DNA of 64,000 bases from NCBI GenBank assembly GCA_029203125.1, contig CP119317.1, positions 3,596,001 through 3,660,000 on the forward strand, read 5' to 3'. The notes beneath the pieces were generated by a model, which did not search any database, was not told the origin of the DNA, and was given only the letters and a program-made list of their open reading frames with translations. A program made the translations under genes and the position numbers. Position 1 is the stretch's first letter; each line of letters starts with the position of its first letter. This document shows, one piece after another, positions 25,642 to 33,735 of this stretch. Source of the DNA: Candidatus Cohnella colombiensis. Its GTDB lineage: Bacteria > Bacillota > Bacilli > Paenibacillales > Paenibacillaceae.

Positions 25642-26625
25642 ATGAAATATAGAAGTTTAGGAGATTCAACGTTAGAAATTAGTGAGGTTAGCTTCGGTAC
25701 GTGGGCCATCGGCGGATCGTGGGGTAGCAAGGATGATGCAGAATCGCTGCGCGCACTGGCATTCGCGATCGATGCTGGCGTAAACTTCTTTGATACCGCT
25801 GACGTATACGGTGATGGACATAGCGAGCGTCTGCTTGCCCAAGCGACGAAAGGCAAAGAAGACCAAATCCATATTGCGACCAAATTTTGCCGTGCTGGGG
25901 ATATTCATGATCCCACAACCTATTCAGAACAGTCCGTGAGAGCGTATTGCGAAGCGAGCTTAAAGCGACTTGAACGCGAGCGAATTGATCTATACCAAAT
26001 TCATTGTCCACCCCTTCAGATCCTGAAGGAAGGCAGCGTATTTACTGTGCTGGACAAGCTGAAGTCTGAGGGGAAAATAAGAGAATACGGCGTTAGCGTG
26101 GAATCGGTAGAGGAAGGGCTCTTTTGTCTGAAGCAGCCCGGTGTGCGAGCACTTCAAGTCATCTATAATCTTTTCCGTCAGAAGCCGGCAGAGCAACTTC
26201 TAGGAGAAGCGAAAAAAACGGGCGTCGGCATCTTGGTGCGGCTTCCACTTGCAAGTGGTCTGTTGACGGGAAAGTTTTCCCCATCCGATACATTCGAGCA
26301 AGATGACCACCGTAACTTCAATGAGAATGGAGCGGCATTCAACGTGGGCGAAACGTTCGCTGGGCTTGGGTTCTCCAAAGGTGTAGAGCTTGCCGAACAG
26401 CTGCGCTGGATCGCAGAGGGGCGTGACAACATGACGAGAGCATCGCTTCGCTGGCTGCTCGATCATGAGTCGATTAGCTGCGTGATTCCAGGCTTTAAGA
26501 ATACTCGGCAAGTAGAAGACAACCTAGCCGCCCTGCATGTACCTTCATTCACCGATGAAGAGATGAACAGGCTTAGCACCTTTTATAAGGAACAGGTACA
26601 TGCACATATTAAAGGTTCTTACTAA
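25642..26625 (+). CDS. aldo/keto reductase
   Basis: A 327-residue NADPH-dependent reductase of the AKR superfamily (YhdN/Tas-like). Visible: FFDTADVYGDGHSE with catalytic Asp and Tyr, the conserved Lys in HIATKFCR, and the catalytic His region LYQIHCPP; the cofactor-binding end VIPGFKNTRQVEDNLAAL is intact. An in-frame ATG at 25570 exists, but family starts match ATG 25642 (MKYRSLGDSTLEISEV), with AAGGGTGG somewhat far upstream. It is a single gene between two terminators, and its substrate is unknown. Confidence 0.92.
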   Translation: MKYRSLGDSTLEISEVSFGTWAIGGSWGSKDDAESLRALAFAIDAGVNFFDTADVYGDGHSERLLAQATKGKEDQIHIATKFCRAGDIHDPTTYSEQSVRAYCEASLKRLERERIDLYQIHCPPLQILKEGSVFTVLDKLKSEGKIREYGVSVESVEEGLFCLKQPGVRALQVIYNLFRQKPAEQLLGEAKKTGVGILVRLPLASGLLTGKFSPSDTFEQDDHRNFNENGAAFNVGETFAGLGFSKGVELAEQLRWIAEGRDNMTRASLRWLLDHESISCVIPGFKNTRQVEDNLAALHVPSFTDEEMNRLSTFYKEQVHAHIKGSY

Positions 26626-26655
26626 CGCCTATTATCGTTTCATTCCCCGCTTTTT

Positions 26656-26699
26656 AAAGATGCTGTCCTCTCTTAGTGGAGAAGACAGTATCTTTTTTT
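26656..26699. terminator. bidirectional terminator between aldo/keto reductase and gerC-type gene
   Basis: Arms AAAGATgCTGTC (26656-26667) and GACAGtATCTTT (26684-26695) with flanking T-runs on both strands (TTTTTTT plus side, AAAAA minus side). Confidence 0.85.
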
Positions 26700-26722
26700 G
26701 AATCGTTAGGTCTTTCACCACT

Positions 26723-27829
26723 TTAAGTAAGCATACCTTTTCTTTCGAGATTGACTGTGACCTTGATTTGGAGTGACATTTCGGGAAAGATACGCTCGAG
26801 CCATTCCTCTTCTTGTAATTCACCTCCATGTTTGATCCTGTATTTCTCGCCAAAACCGACAGGGTCTAGCTTGAGCTCTTGCAACTTCTTGATGAGCCCT
26901 ATGACATTACTCTCAATCTGATCGGCGATCTCGGCTTCAAGCTTATGCATCTCGGCAAGAGATACAAATTTGCTTGAAGGGTTTTCATCTAACTCGAGCT
27001 GAAAGCTCATGTCGAGCTTGATTCCTTCCCCAGTAATCTTCTTCTTGGAATGATACTTTAACGTGGTATAGTTTCTCTTATCAATAGTCAGCGATGAGGA
27101 TCTTAACCGATTGCCACTGATCAATTGTAGATAGGCTGTTTCTACTGGTGTTAGTGTTCCGACCATCTTCCCTTTGCGAAATAAACCAAGATCAGCTAGT
27201 CGAAGCTGATTTCCTCCTTCTTGCATGGTGATCTCCATCGCAAATGGCGTTTTTCCTGGTTCCTGGATATAGCTATTAAATTGATATAGATAGATGGGCA
27301 GGATCTCCATCGATTCAGAGCCAGCTTGAGAAAATACATCTACCCAATAATCGTTCACAGATTGTGGCACTTCTGGTTTCGCTTGAAGAATGTCCTTTGT
27401 ACTTCCTTTCCCAATAGCAATCCATGCGTTATTTTGGAATTCTTCTCTTCGCATAAATAAATCCAAGTATTGTTCAATGCCTTGCTTAGCGAGTTCATCG
27501 GAGAACAAAAGAATTCGAGTATGTCCAAAGTCCAAATCCCGAGCCGTCTCGCGTTTCATTTTGGACAAAGCCTCTGCAACGTCACTGCCCTCCTTAGAAA
27601 GGATATAATTAGGGCTTTGTTTATCACTTCCTCCTGCTCCAGGTGAAAGGGCAGAAAATCTTCCGGGAATGGCAATTAAGGCATGAACGACAATGCCAGA
27701 ATCCTCAGCTTTATCAATGCCGATAGCGGTAACAAAGGAGATCATATTCAGCTGCTTCACCCTGGAGCAGCCTGTGACTGTTGTCAGACAAACCAAGACA
27801 ATAAGCCATACACTAATGAGTTGTTTCAT
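26723..27829 (-). CDS. spore germination lipoprotein, Ger(x)C family
   Basis: C subunit of a germinant receptor. The 368-residue length is normal. Signal peptide with lipobox VTGC (Cys near residue 21), then the GerAC N-terminal domain (ITAIGIDKAED...) and the C-terminal Spore_GerAC domain, KTPFAMEITMQEGGNQLRLADLGLFRKGKMVG to the end. The protein would be lipidated and sit on the outer face of the inner spore membrane. The ATG overlaps the stop of the B subunit gene by four bases, so translation is coupled. Confidence 0.95.
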   Translation of the reverse strand: MKQLISVWLIVLVCLTTVTGCSRVKQLNMISFVTAIGIDKAEDSGIVVHALIAIPGRFSALSPGAGGSDKQSPNYILSKEGSDVAEALSKMKRETARDLDFGHTRILLFSDELAKQGIEQYLDLFMRREEFQNNAWIAIGKGSTKDILQAKPEVPQSVNDYWVDVFSQAGSESMEILPIYLYQFNSYIQEPGKTPFAMEITMQEGGNQLRLADLGLFRKGKMVGTLTPVETAYLQLISGNRLRSSSLTIDKRNYTTLKYHSKKKITGEGIKLDMSFQLELDENPSSKFVSLAEMHKLEAEIADQIESNVIGLIKKLQELKLDPVGFGEKYRIKHGGELQEEEWLERIFPEMSLQIKVTVNLERKGMLT

Positions 27830-28905
27830 GACTTATTCCCCCGCAGCAGAAGGATGCCATAGATTAAAGCCGGAAAAACTACGATTAGAGTAACGCTATA
27901 ATAACCAAGCCATAAAGGAGCCTTCATAAAGAATAAAGGAAGGTCAATTTGCCAAAGGAAAATAGTCGTTACCCCACCTGTAAAGAAGACGGGAATAATC
28001 CCGACTCGAGCGCCGAACGTCTGCGCCAAGCTCAATGCCGCGCAACGCATCATAAAAGCGTTACCGACGATTTTAAAGAACAATAAAAGGATGCTCCCGA
28101 AAAAAGTCGATTTTTCAAAGATAAAGCTTTCAAGATGTACAGCACTTTGACCGTAATAAACCATGTACTCCATCTTTCGAGCAGTGTGGATGCCGAATGT
28201 AGCAATACACATTGCAACCAAATAGGTTGTAATTACAACAGCTAGTGTTAGGTACACACCAATGGATCGAAAAGAGGTATGGGTACGTTTGCGATTAACT
28301 ACCGTAACGGTAGCTAATGGCGAGCAGACACACATCATCACTACAATGGCATCCAGAGGATGTACCATATCCTTGGTATTGAATAACGGTTGTAGCCAAC
28401 TTAATTGTGCATCCATTAATAGGGTGACTTTTAACACTAAATAGATAGGGATTACCACAATCATAAGCACCTGAGAATATCTAATCAGCGTCTCTATTGG
28501 AAACAGGGCTGTGCAAGCCGTTACCCATACACCGAAGATTATTGCAAGTTTGGAATCTCCATATTCAAGTACCCGAGCGGAAAAATCGCCGCTCATAGCG
28601 ATGGTATAGGTGGCAATACCCATAAATAGTATTGCGTATAACAAATAAAGCACGGGGGTAAGCCATCGGAATGTAATTTGTCCGCAAGCAACAATCAAAG
28701 GAGTTCCCCCAAAGCGCTTACTCACTTGCAGGCTCATCCAGGTTCCAGCCAATGGTAATATTAATAAGGGAAAAAGCATCCAGATGATGTTTCTTCCCAC
28801 ACCATCCAAAATGATAGAAATGGGTCGACTGATCAACAAGATGAAGATCGTAGCGAATAACAGAATCGAATAATTAAGCTTGGGTTCACTCGCAACTCGG
28901 TTCAC
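27826..28905 (-). CDS. spore germination permease-like subunit, GerB family
   Basis: B subunit of a germinant receptor, a 359-residue APC-superfamily membrane protein with about ten hydrophobic segments (Spore_permease, PF03845). It is thought to bind the germinant, usually an amino acid. The start is GTG at 28905, overlapping the A-subunit TGA, with GAAGGTGAGG upstream. The receptor's specificity cannot be read from sequence. Confidence 0.95.
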   Translation of the reverse strand: MNRVASEPKLNYSILLFATIFILLISRPISIILDGVGRNIIWMLFPLLILPLAGTWMSLQVSKRFGGTPLIVACGQITFRWLTPVLYLLYAILFMGIATYTIAMSGDFSARVLEYGDSKLAIIFGVWVTACTALFPIETLIRYSQVLMIVVIPIYLVLKVTLLMDAQLSWLQPLFNTKDMVHPLDAIVVMMCVCSPLATVTVVNRKRTHTSFRSIGVYLTLAVVITTYLVAMCIATFGIHTARKMEYMVYYGQSAVHLESFIFEKSTFFGSILLLFFKIVGNAFMMRCAALSLAQTFGARVGIIPVFFTGGVTTIFLWQIDLPLFFMKAPLWLGYYSVTLIVVFPALIYGILLLRGNKS

Positions 28906-30392
28906 AGAGAATCCTCACCTTCCCTAATTCTAACTCGTCTACTGCCCTCTGCTGACTTACTATAAACGGAGGGGCGAAAGGGATTCATCGCTGCAGGCAA
29001 CCGTATGAGTGCGTCTCTGAATAATTCCTTTAATTGAAACGTACTGAGTGGGGAGAGATAAGGTATGCCCATCGATTTAATGTGGCACAAATACAACAAA
29101 ATTAAGGCGGCTCCAGTCGCCATTCCATCTACCCCCCAGGGAATAGCTAATAACATGAGACCATAGCTACACATTCTCCAGGCGATACCGATCATATAGT
29201 TAGCAACCGTATAGCTGCCGATCGCTACTGTACCCGTCACAACGATCATAATATTACTGACCAGATGCGATTGTGCCGCTGAACTACCGATAATGAGCCC
29301 ACCTACGATGGTTGCTGTGCCTCCGATTACCTTCGGCAAACGTACAGTCGCTTCATTTATCAGTTCCAGTAATGTAATCATAATCAATACTTCGATATAA
29401 GCCGGATAGGGTAACCCTTCACGGCTCGCTGCTACCGCCAACATGAACTGGATGCGAAGAGCATCGCTATTCACTGAGGTAAATGCTACATATAATCCTG
29501 GAAGAAGCAGTGTAGTTAGCATGCCTACATAGCGCACCAATCTAATAAAGGTTCCAGAGACAGAAGGGAAAAAGTAGTCGTCAGTCGTCTGATATAAAGC
29601 GCTGACTGTAGATGGGAAAATTGCGCAGGTAGGCGTTGTATCCGCTAATAGCAGAACCCTACCTTCCATCATAGCGGCCACCGTTTTATCCGGTCTTTCA
29701 GTTGTTTGAAATAAAGGAAACGGGTTAAACCTGTTGCTCTTATCCAGAATCAAATGTCCTAATTGTGTTGTATCTACAAGAACATCCATTTCGATATTCT
29801 GTATGCGCTGTTGCATCTGTTCGAGCACCTGCTTGTTAACAAGCTGCTTCATGTAAACTAGGATCACCTTGGTTTGTGATTTGGTTCCCATCGTAAATTG
29901 CTCAACTTGCAGATCTTGATGTCGAATCCGCCTGCGAATCATGGATAAGTTGACATTCAAATCTTCTACGAAAGCATCTCGGGGTCCGATTAAGGAATGC
30001 TCCGTTTCTGGAGCGGTAACCGCGCGGTTATTCCATTGTGCAGTATCCACAGAAATCACATCCGTTAGATCCTTCGCAAGAAAAATACATTTTCCCTCGA
30101 ATAACTGCTGGGCGATTACAGAAACCTTCTTTTCTATCATAGAACCGTTCATGGGGAATTTCTGTTGAATGAATATTTTAACCAAATCTGGCGGTGTATG
30201 ATCTTTACTCAAGAGTTCATCAATAACTGGGCGTATGAATAACTCATTAATTTTCGATTCATCCGTTATACTGGATAAGTAAATCAATGCAGCCTGCTGA
30301 TCCTTCTCTTCCGCGGTGGGAAGGAAATGGACTTGTAAATCTGTAGGATTGCCCAAAAATTCGGTTAAATTGTTTAGGATATGCTGGATCAC
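28902..30392 (-). CDS. spore germination protein, GerA family
   Basis: A subunit of a germinant receptor, 496 residues. The soluble N-terminal domain (1 to about 280) precedes a membrane domain with about five segments (GTFIRLVRYVGMLTTLLLPGLYVAFTSV, EVLIMITLLELINEATVRLP, IVGGLIIGSSA...). The motif REGLPYPAYIEVLIM is typical of GerA (PF03323). The start is GTG at 30392 with GGTGG close by. It is the first of three overlapping genes ordered A-B-C, which makes this a complete receptor and shows the organism forms spores. No certain sigma-G promoter was found upstream. Confidence 0.95.
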   Translation of the reverse strand: MIQHILNNLTEFLGNPTDLQVHFLPTAEEKDQQAALIYLSSITDESKINELFIRPVIDELLSKDHTPPDLVKIFIQQKFPMNGSMIEKKVSVIAQQLFEGKCIFLAKDLTDVISVDTAQWNNRAVTAPETEHSLIGPRDAFVEDLNVNLSMIRRRIRHQDLQVEQFTMGTKSQTKVILVYMKQLVNKQVLEQMQQRIQNIEMDVLVDTTQLGHLILDKSNRFNPFPLFQTTERPDKTVAAMMEGRVLLLADTTPTCAIFPSTVSALYQTTDDYFFPSVSGTFIRLVRYVGMLTTLLLPGLYVAFTSVNSDALRIQFMLAVAASREGLPYPAYIEVLIMITLLELINEATVRLPKVIGGTATIVGGLIIGSSAAQSHLVSNIMIVVTGTVAIGSYTVANYMIGIAWRMCSYGLMLLAIPWGVDGMATGAALILLYLCHIKSMGIPYLSPLSTFQLKELFRDALIRLPAAMNPFRPSVYSKSAEGSRRVRIREGEDSL

Positions 30393-30516
30393 ACCAAGCC
30401 ACCAACCCGCCTCTTATAGTCAACATCTGCGTATTGTTACCAAACAATTCCCATCTCATGCAAAGATAAGACAAAACTCCTTCGACGTCCTTGGACGCTG
30501 AAGAAGCTTTGCGGAG

Positions 30517-30562
30517 ATCATACAGATAATGATAAGTGTGAAACTTATAAATTCTGTATGAT
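30517..30562. promoter_or_regulatory. nested inverted repeat in the gerA leader
   Basis: Outer arms ATCATACAGA (30517-30526) and TCTGTATGAT (30553-30562); inner arms ATAAGT (30532-30537) and ACTTAT (30543-30548). It lies 125-170 bases upstream of the gerA start, between it and a terminator. The outer half-site TGTATGA also occurs in the palindrome array at 31530-31708, so a shared DNA-binding protein is possible. Confidence 0.4.
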
Positions 30563-30566
30563 TAAC

Positions 30567-30612
30567 AAAAGACGACTCTGAGTTCCATCTAGTGGACTAA
30601 GAGTCGTCTTTT
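30567..30612 (-). terminator. rho-independent terminator after the nuclease-HTH gene
   Basis: Near-perfect 21-bp arms starting AAAAGACGACTCT (30567-30587 and 30592-30612). The flanking A- and T-runs make it usable on both strands. It separates the minus-strand nuclease-HTH gene from gerA. Confidence 0.88.
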
Positions 30613-30657
30613 ATGTTAATGGAACAAGAGGGAGCTGTACATTTTTTAGACAACATA

Positions 30658-31341
30658 TCAAATCAAATCGGGACTCTGTGTTGAACCTAGATACTCATAT
30701 TGATAAATTTTACATGCGTTTCCTGATGGCACTGGCCGAAACTTCCCTTTGTTTACAAGACTGCGACAATACTTGATGACGGTTTGCTTATGTAGTTCAA
30801 GTTCTCTTGCAGCTTTCGAAGGCCGAACAACACGATGATGTCGAATAGCCAATTGCATTAAATCCCGTTCTATTTTACCAAATTTGCGGATAATGTCCCC
30901 GCTTTGCTCGGTCGTTACAGATAAATAGGTGGCCAATATACTTTGTAGCATATTTAAAATGAACGAAGGATTTTCCTTCATTTCATCCAATGAAATCTCA
31001 ATATAGCGATATTCTTGCGATTGTAGAAACAGACCTCGATTAAGATCCATGCGGTATTTCGTGCGGTCATTGCCATGCGATCCATAATCCATAACCTCGA
31101 ATACAAAAAGATGTCCCCCCACGTTCCACATGAAGTCTACATAATATGACCGTCCCCGCCAATCGCTAACTTCGTACTCTGGATGCAAACCAATAAAGTG
31201 TCCCATGAGAGACCACCATATCTTTTCGGCAAACATACGATTTCCATACCCATGTCCTCTTCTTAGCGCATCTTTACGTTCGCCTTGACGCTTAGCCAAA
31301 TGTGTCTGAATCCACTTTTCGTGCTCAATCTCAAAACTCAT
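30658..31341 (-). CDS. DUF559/Vsr-like nuclease-fold protein with C-terminal winged helix
   Basis: A 227-residue protein. Residues about 35-150 resemble a Bacillales/Paenibacillus family related to DUF559/Vsr-type PD-(D/E)XK folds: KIWWSLMGHFIGLHPEYEVSDWRGRSYYVDFMW, then HLFVFEVMDYGSHGNDRTKYRMDLNR and a terminal YIEISLDEM strand. Usual relatives show FEIDGYG where this has FEVMDYG, so the catalytic acidic/basic pair may be altered. Residues about 165-215 form a helix-turn-helix (RPSKAARELELHKQTVIKYCRSLVNKGKFRPV). GGGGTGAT precedes the ATG. Upstream lies a four-copy palindrome array; the protein may bind it. Function unknown. Confidence 0.65.
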   Translation of the reverse strand: MSFEIEHEKWIQTHLAKRQGERKDALRRGHGYGNRMFAEKIWWSLMGHFIGLHPEYEVSDWRGRSYYVDFMWNVGGHLFVFEVMDYGSHGNDRTKYRMDLNRGLFLQSQEYRYIEISLDEMKENPSFILNMLQSILATYLSVTTEQSGDIIRKFGKIERDLMQLAIRHHRVVRPSKAARELELHKQTVIKYCRSLVNKGKFRPVPSGNACKIYQYEYLGSTQSPDLI

Positions 31342-31382
31342 AATAAATCACCCCTATTATCGATGCTATCCCTTATAAATAT

Positions 31383-31425
31383 GAAAAGCCCCAATTCTCC
31401 TCCATACTGAAAGGAATACTGGGGC
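31383..31425 (-). terminator. terminator-like hairpin upstream of the nuclease-HTH gene
   Basis: Arms GCCCCAATTC (31388-31397) and GAAT-AC-TGGGGC (31414-31425). On the minus strand the stem is followed by TTTTCATATTT. It lies 42-84 bases before the nuclease-HTH start codon, so it could end a transcript of the palindrome array or attenuate the gene. Confidence 0.5.
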
Positions 31426-31529
31426 GTGCTTCGCCAATTATGATCTATTCTGTAAATAATTTTACGTCATTATAGGGCACCATTGCAAGGGGGATATCCA
31501 GAATTGCCAATTTGTAGCCGAAACTATAA

Positions 31530-31708
31530 ATCTGTTCGATATTTCATACAATGTTGGCCCTATATCAAAATAATTAGGGCTATTTGTATGATTTTTCATA
31601 TAGTACTCATAAAACCATCGTCAATACAAACTCATTTGTATGATATATCATACAAATTTGATCCAATGCCTCATATTCATATTCATTTGTATTGTTTTTC
31701 GTACAAAA
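31530..31708. repeat. four 24-bp palindromes spaced 51-52 bp apart
   Basis: Copies at 31530-31553, 31582-31605, 31634-31657 and 31685-31708, starting 52, 52 and 51 bases apart, close to five helical turns. Copy 3 is a perfect palindrome with arms ATTTGTATGA / TCATACAAAT around TATA; the others are degenerate, mostly in one arm (copy 2 ATTTGTATGA then TCATAT, copy 4 ATTTGTATTG then GTACAAAA, copy 1 best in TCATACAA). The 27-28 bp between copies are unrelated to each other. The block 31426-31838 holds no convincing gene and lies between two terminator-like hairpins. Confidence 0.85.
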
Positions 31709-31838
31709 CACAAAATAGTAAAATTCCGCGATACGGCGCCATCCTGTTTGGCGTCGCCGTTATTCGAGCTAAGGCTTTCTCCGCCTATGTCTGTTAACTG
31801 TCTTGCCACTGTTGCGCGCAGCGATTCACTCTAACAGC

Positions 31839-31873
31839 AAAATCGAGGGCTCCCAGATAGGTGCCCTCGATTT
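31839..31873 (-). terminator. rho-independent terminator of the DoxX-hydrolase operon
   Basis: Perfect 11-bp stem AAATCGAGGGC (31840-31850) / GCCCTCGATTT (31863-31873); on the minus strand the stem runs into TTTTGCTG. It lies just after the hydrolase stop at 31887. Confidence 0.8.
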
Positions 31874-31886
31874 CGAACTTTACTCC

Positions 31887-32540
31887 TTATAATGAAAGCA
31901 AGCCTGCATCTTGATGCAGCCAATTCACGAAGTCCCGTTGATTGTCCTCGGAGACACCATGATCGGTTGGATAAATGTTAAAGATCAAATGAGACGTTAA
32001 ATTTCTAAAATAATTTGCTGTTTCGTGGCCGATGCGAACCGGAAATACGGAGTCGAACTCCCCATGGGAAACAAACACCGATACATTTTCTACACTCTTC
32101 AGAGCATATTCCAATTGGACAAAAGAAGGCACATAACCGTTTAACGCCACGATTCCCTTCAGCTCATCCCCCATCGTAAGCGCAAGTGTCATCGACAAGA
32201 TTGCGCCTTGGCTAAAGCCTAGCAAATAGCGTTTGGCCGCATCAATCGGGTACTTCTCCGTCGCATACTGAATGAACTCTTCCAATTGCTGAATGGTCCG
32301 ATCGAACATTTCTCGGATCGGATTGCCTAAGCTCTTCAGCTCATAATATTGAAATCCTGCGCCCAACGTAAGATTTCCGCGAATGCCGACAATAATAAAT
32401 TCATCTGCCAATGACTCCACTAATCCGAACATATTTTTCTCATCCGACCCTCTGCCATGAAGCGTGAAGACGGTCGGGTACTGTTTGTCCGGATCCATAT
32501 TGACAGGAAAATGAATGTCATAATGATAAGCCGAGTTCAT
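31887..32540 (-). CDS. alpha/beta hydrolase, phospholipase/carboxylesterase (MhqD-like)
   Basis: A 217-residue serine hydrolase: nucleophile elbow GFSQGAILS, oxyanion region TLHGRGSDEKNMFGL, catalytic Asp and His in SHGEFDSVFPVRIG and YPTDHGVSEDN. Starts further upstream (32579) overlap the DoxX stop; ATG 32540 has GGAG at good spacing. It is the second gene after a DoxX-family protein. In B. subtilis the MhqR regulon includes a similar hydrolase (MhqD) and a DoxX protein (MhqP), induced by quinones, so a role in quinone/electrophile tolerance is a reasonable inference. Confidence 0.85.
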   Translation of the reverse strand: MNSAYHYDIHFPVNMDPDKQYPTVFTLHGRGSDEKNMFGLVESLADEFIIVGIRGNLTLGAGFQYYELKSLGNPIREMFDRTIQQLEEFIQYATEKYPIDAAKRYLLGFSQGAILSMTLALTMGDELKGIVALNGYVPSFVQLEYALKSVENVSVFVSHGEFDSVFPVRIGHETANYFRNLTSHLIFNIYPTDHGVSEDNQRDFVNWLHQDAGLLSL

Positions 32541-32557
32541 AAGAAACATCTCCATTA

Positions 32558-32962
32558 TTAGGCGCTGCGTTTTTTCCATATTGCTCGATCAAGCGACAGC
32601 GGCGAATGTTCAGCAACAATTAGATAAAGCGCAATGATAATAAAACTCAGATCTAATTCATAACCAGCCATTTGGTCGTTCCCCAGCAATCCAACGGACA
32701 GCTTCGCCGAAAAGATCGCACCGATAAGCATGATCACGAACAAAGCCGACACATATCGAGTGAAGAGACCCACAATCAGCAAAATTCCACCAACCAATTC
32801 GATATACGCCACAGCATAAGCCAATGCCCCTGGTACGCCTATGGAACTGAACCACGCTTCAATATTAATTAATCCCGTCTGAAATTTACTGATTCCGTGG
32901 GCTAGAAATAGTATTCCCAGTACCACGCGGGCTATAGTCGATACAACAGTTACTTTTGTCAT
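32558..32962 (-). CDS. DoxX-family membrane protein (MhqP-like)
   Basis: A 134-residue protein with four hydrophobic segments (about 6-22, 45-65, 72-90, 103-120). ARVVLGILFLAHGISKFQTG and ELVGGILLIVGLFTRYVSALFVIMLIGAIFSAKL are characteristic of DoxX (PF07681). GGGAGAGAG precedes the ATG. It forms a two-gene operon with the downstream hydrolase and is divergent from an XRE-cupin regulator. Biochemical role unsettled; family members are linked to thiol/quinone stress. Confidence 0.9.
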   Translation of the reverse strand: MTKVTVVSTIARVVLGILFLAHGISKFQTGLINIEAWFSSIGVPGALAYAVAYIELVGGILLIVGLFTRYVSALFVIMLIGAIFSAKLSVGLLGNDQMAGYELDLSFIIIALYLIVAEHSPLSLDRAIWKKRSA

Positions 32963-33108
32963 TTGTTTCTCTCTCCCTGTTTTATAATCTATAAAGATAT
33001 TTAATTCGTATCGCTAATATTATATGACAGGGAGTAGCCTGTCAACAGGAATATTGTTATTATTAATATATCTTTAGTATTGCCATTATTCTTGAGAGGT
33101 GAAGACAG

Positions 33109-33663
33109 ATGAACATCGGCTCCACCATACGCACCATACGCAAACATAAGAACATAACGATCGCGCAAATTTGTGAAGAAACCGGCTTGTCACAAGGCTT
33201 TATAAGCCAGGTCGAAACGAATAAGACGTCGCCGTCTATCGCAACATTGGAGAGCATTGCCAGGTCCTTGAAGGTGCCCTTGGCTTATTTGCTGCTACGA
33301 CAAGAAGAACGTATGAATATTGTCCGTAAAGAAGAGCGGAAAGTTACAAGCAGCGGCGCCGAAAAATTAAAGTTGGAACATTTGAGTTCCACCAAAAATG
33401 TAAGAATGACGCTCGTTGAGTTCCCTCCCGGAGCTTCTACAGGACAAGTTCCACATGCTCATGCGGGCGAAGAGGTCCATGTTGTCGTGAAGGGGAGGAT
33501 CTACGCCGAGCAAGGGGAGGATGTGGCTGAATTCAAAGAGGGAGATTCTTTCAGTTGGAATGCCTGTACGCCTCATCTCGTAAAAAATATTAGCGAGGAA
33601 CCGGCTCTTGTTCTCATCGCAATCTATACCGATAGCGATCAGGCACAGGACTTCCTTTCATGA
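33109..33663 (+). CDS. XRE-family regulator with C-terminal cupin domain
   Basis: A 184-residue protein: HTH_3 domain at residues 4-60 (GSTIRTIRKHKNITIAQICEETGLSQGFISQVETNKTSPSIATLESIARSL) and a cupin_2 domain at about 100-180 (PHAHAGEEVHVVVKGRIYAEQGEDVAEFKEGDSFSWNACTPH), with His residues placed as in metal-binding cupins. GAGAGGTGAAG precedes the ATG. It is divergent from the DoxX-hydrolase operon, which it probably controls in response to a small molecule bound in the cupin. Confidence 0.92.
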   Translation: MNIGSTIRTIRKHKNITIAQICEETGLSQGFISQVETNKTSPSIATLESIARSLKVPLAYLLLRQEERMNIVRKEERKVTSSGAEKLKLEHLSSTKNVRMTLVEFPPGASTGQVPHAHAGEEVHVVVKGRIYAEQGEDVAEFKEGDSFSWNACTPHLVKNISEEPALVLIAIYTDSDQAQDFLS

Positions 33664-33684
33664 CGCTGATTGTCCTTAAAGCCA

Positions 33685-33710
33685 AAGGCCATCCTATGTG
33701 GGATGGCCTT
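33685..33710. terminator. AAGGCCATCC hairpin, bidirectional terminator
   Basis: Perfect 10-bp stem AAGGCCATCC (33685-33694) / GGATGGCCTT (33701-33710) between convergent genes. The same stem core GGCCATCC occurs at 11570 and 54651. Confidence 0.75.
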
Positions 33711-33735
33711 CTCTGTTAGATACGCTTTATTTATT

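Noticed and set aside
31530..31708. Reading the palindrome array as a CRISPR array
   Set aside because: Repeats are degenerate, palindromic over their whole length, only four in number, spacers are 27-28 bp and no cas gene is nearby.
31483..31797. Plus-strand 104-codon frame across the palindrome array
   Set aside because: Period of 52 bases is not a multiple of three, the start is TTG without a ribosome site, and the translation has no protein-like pattern beyond the repeat.
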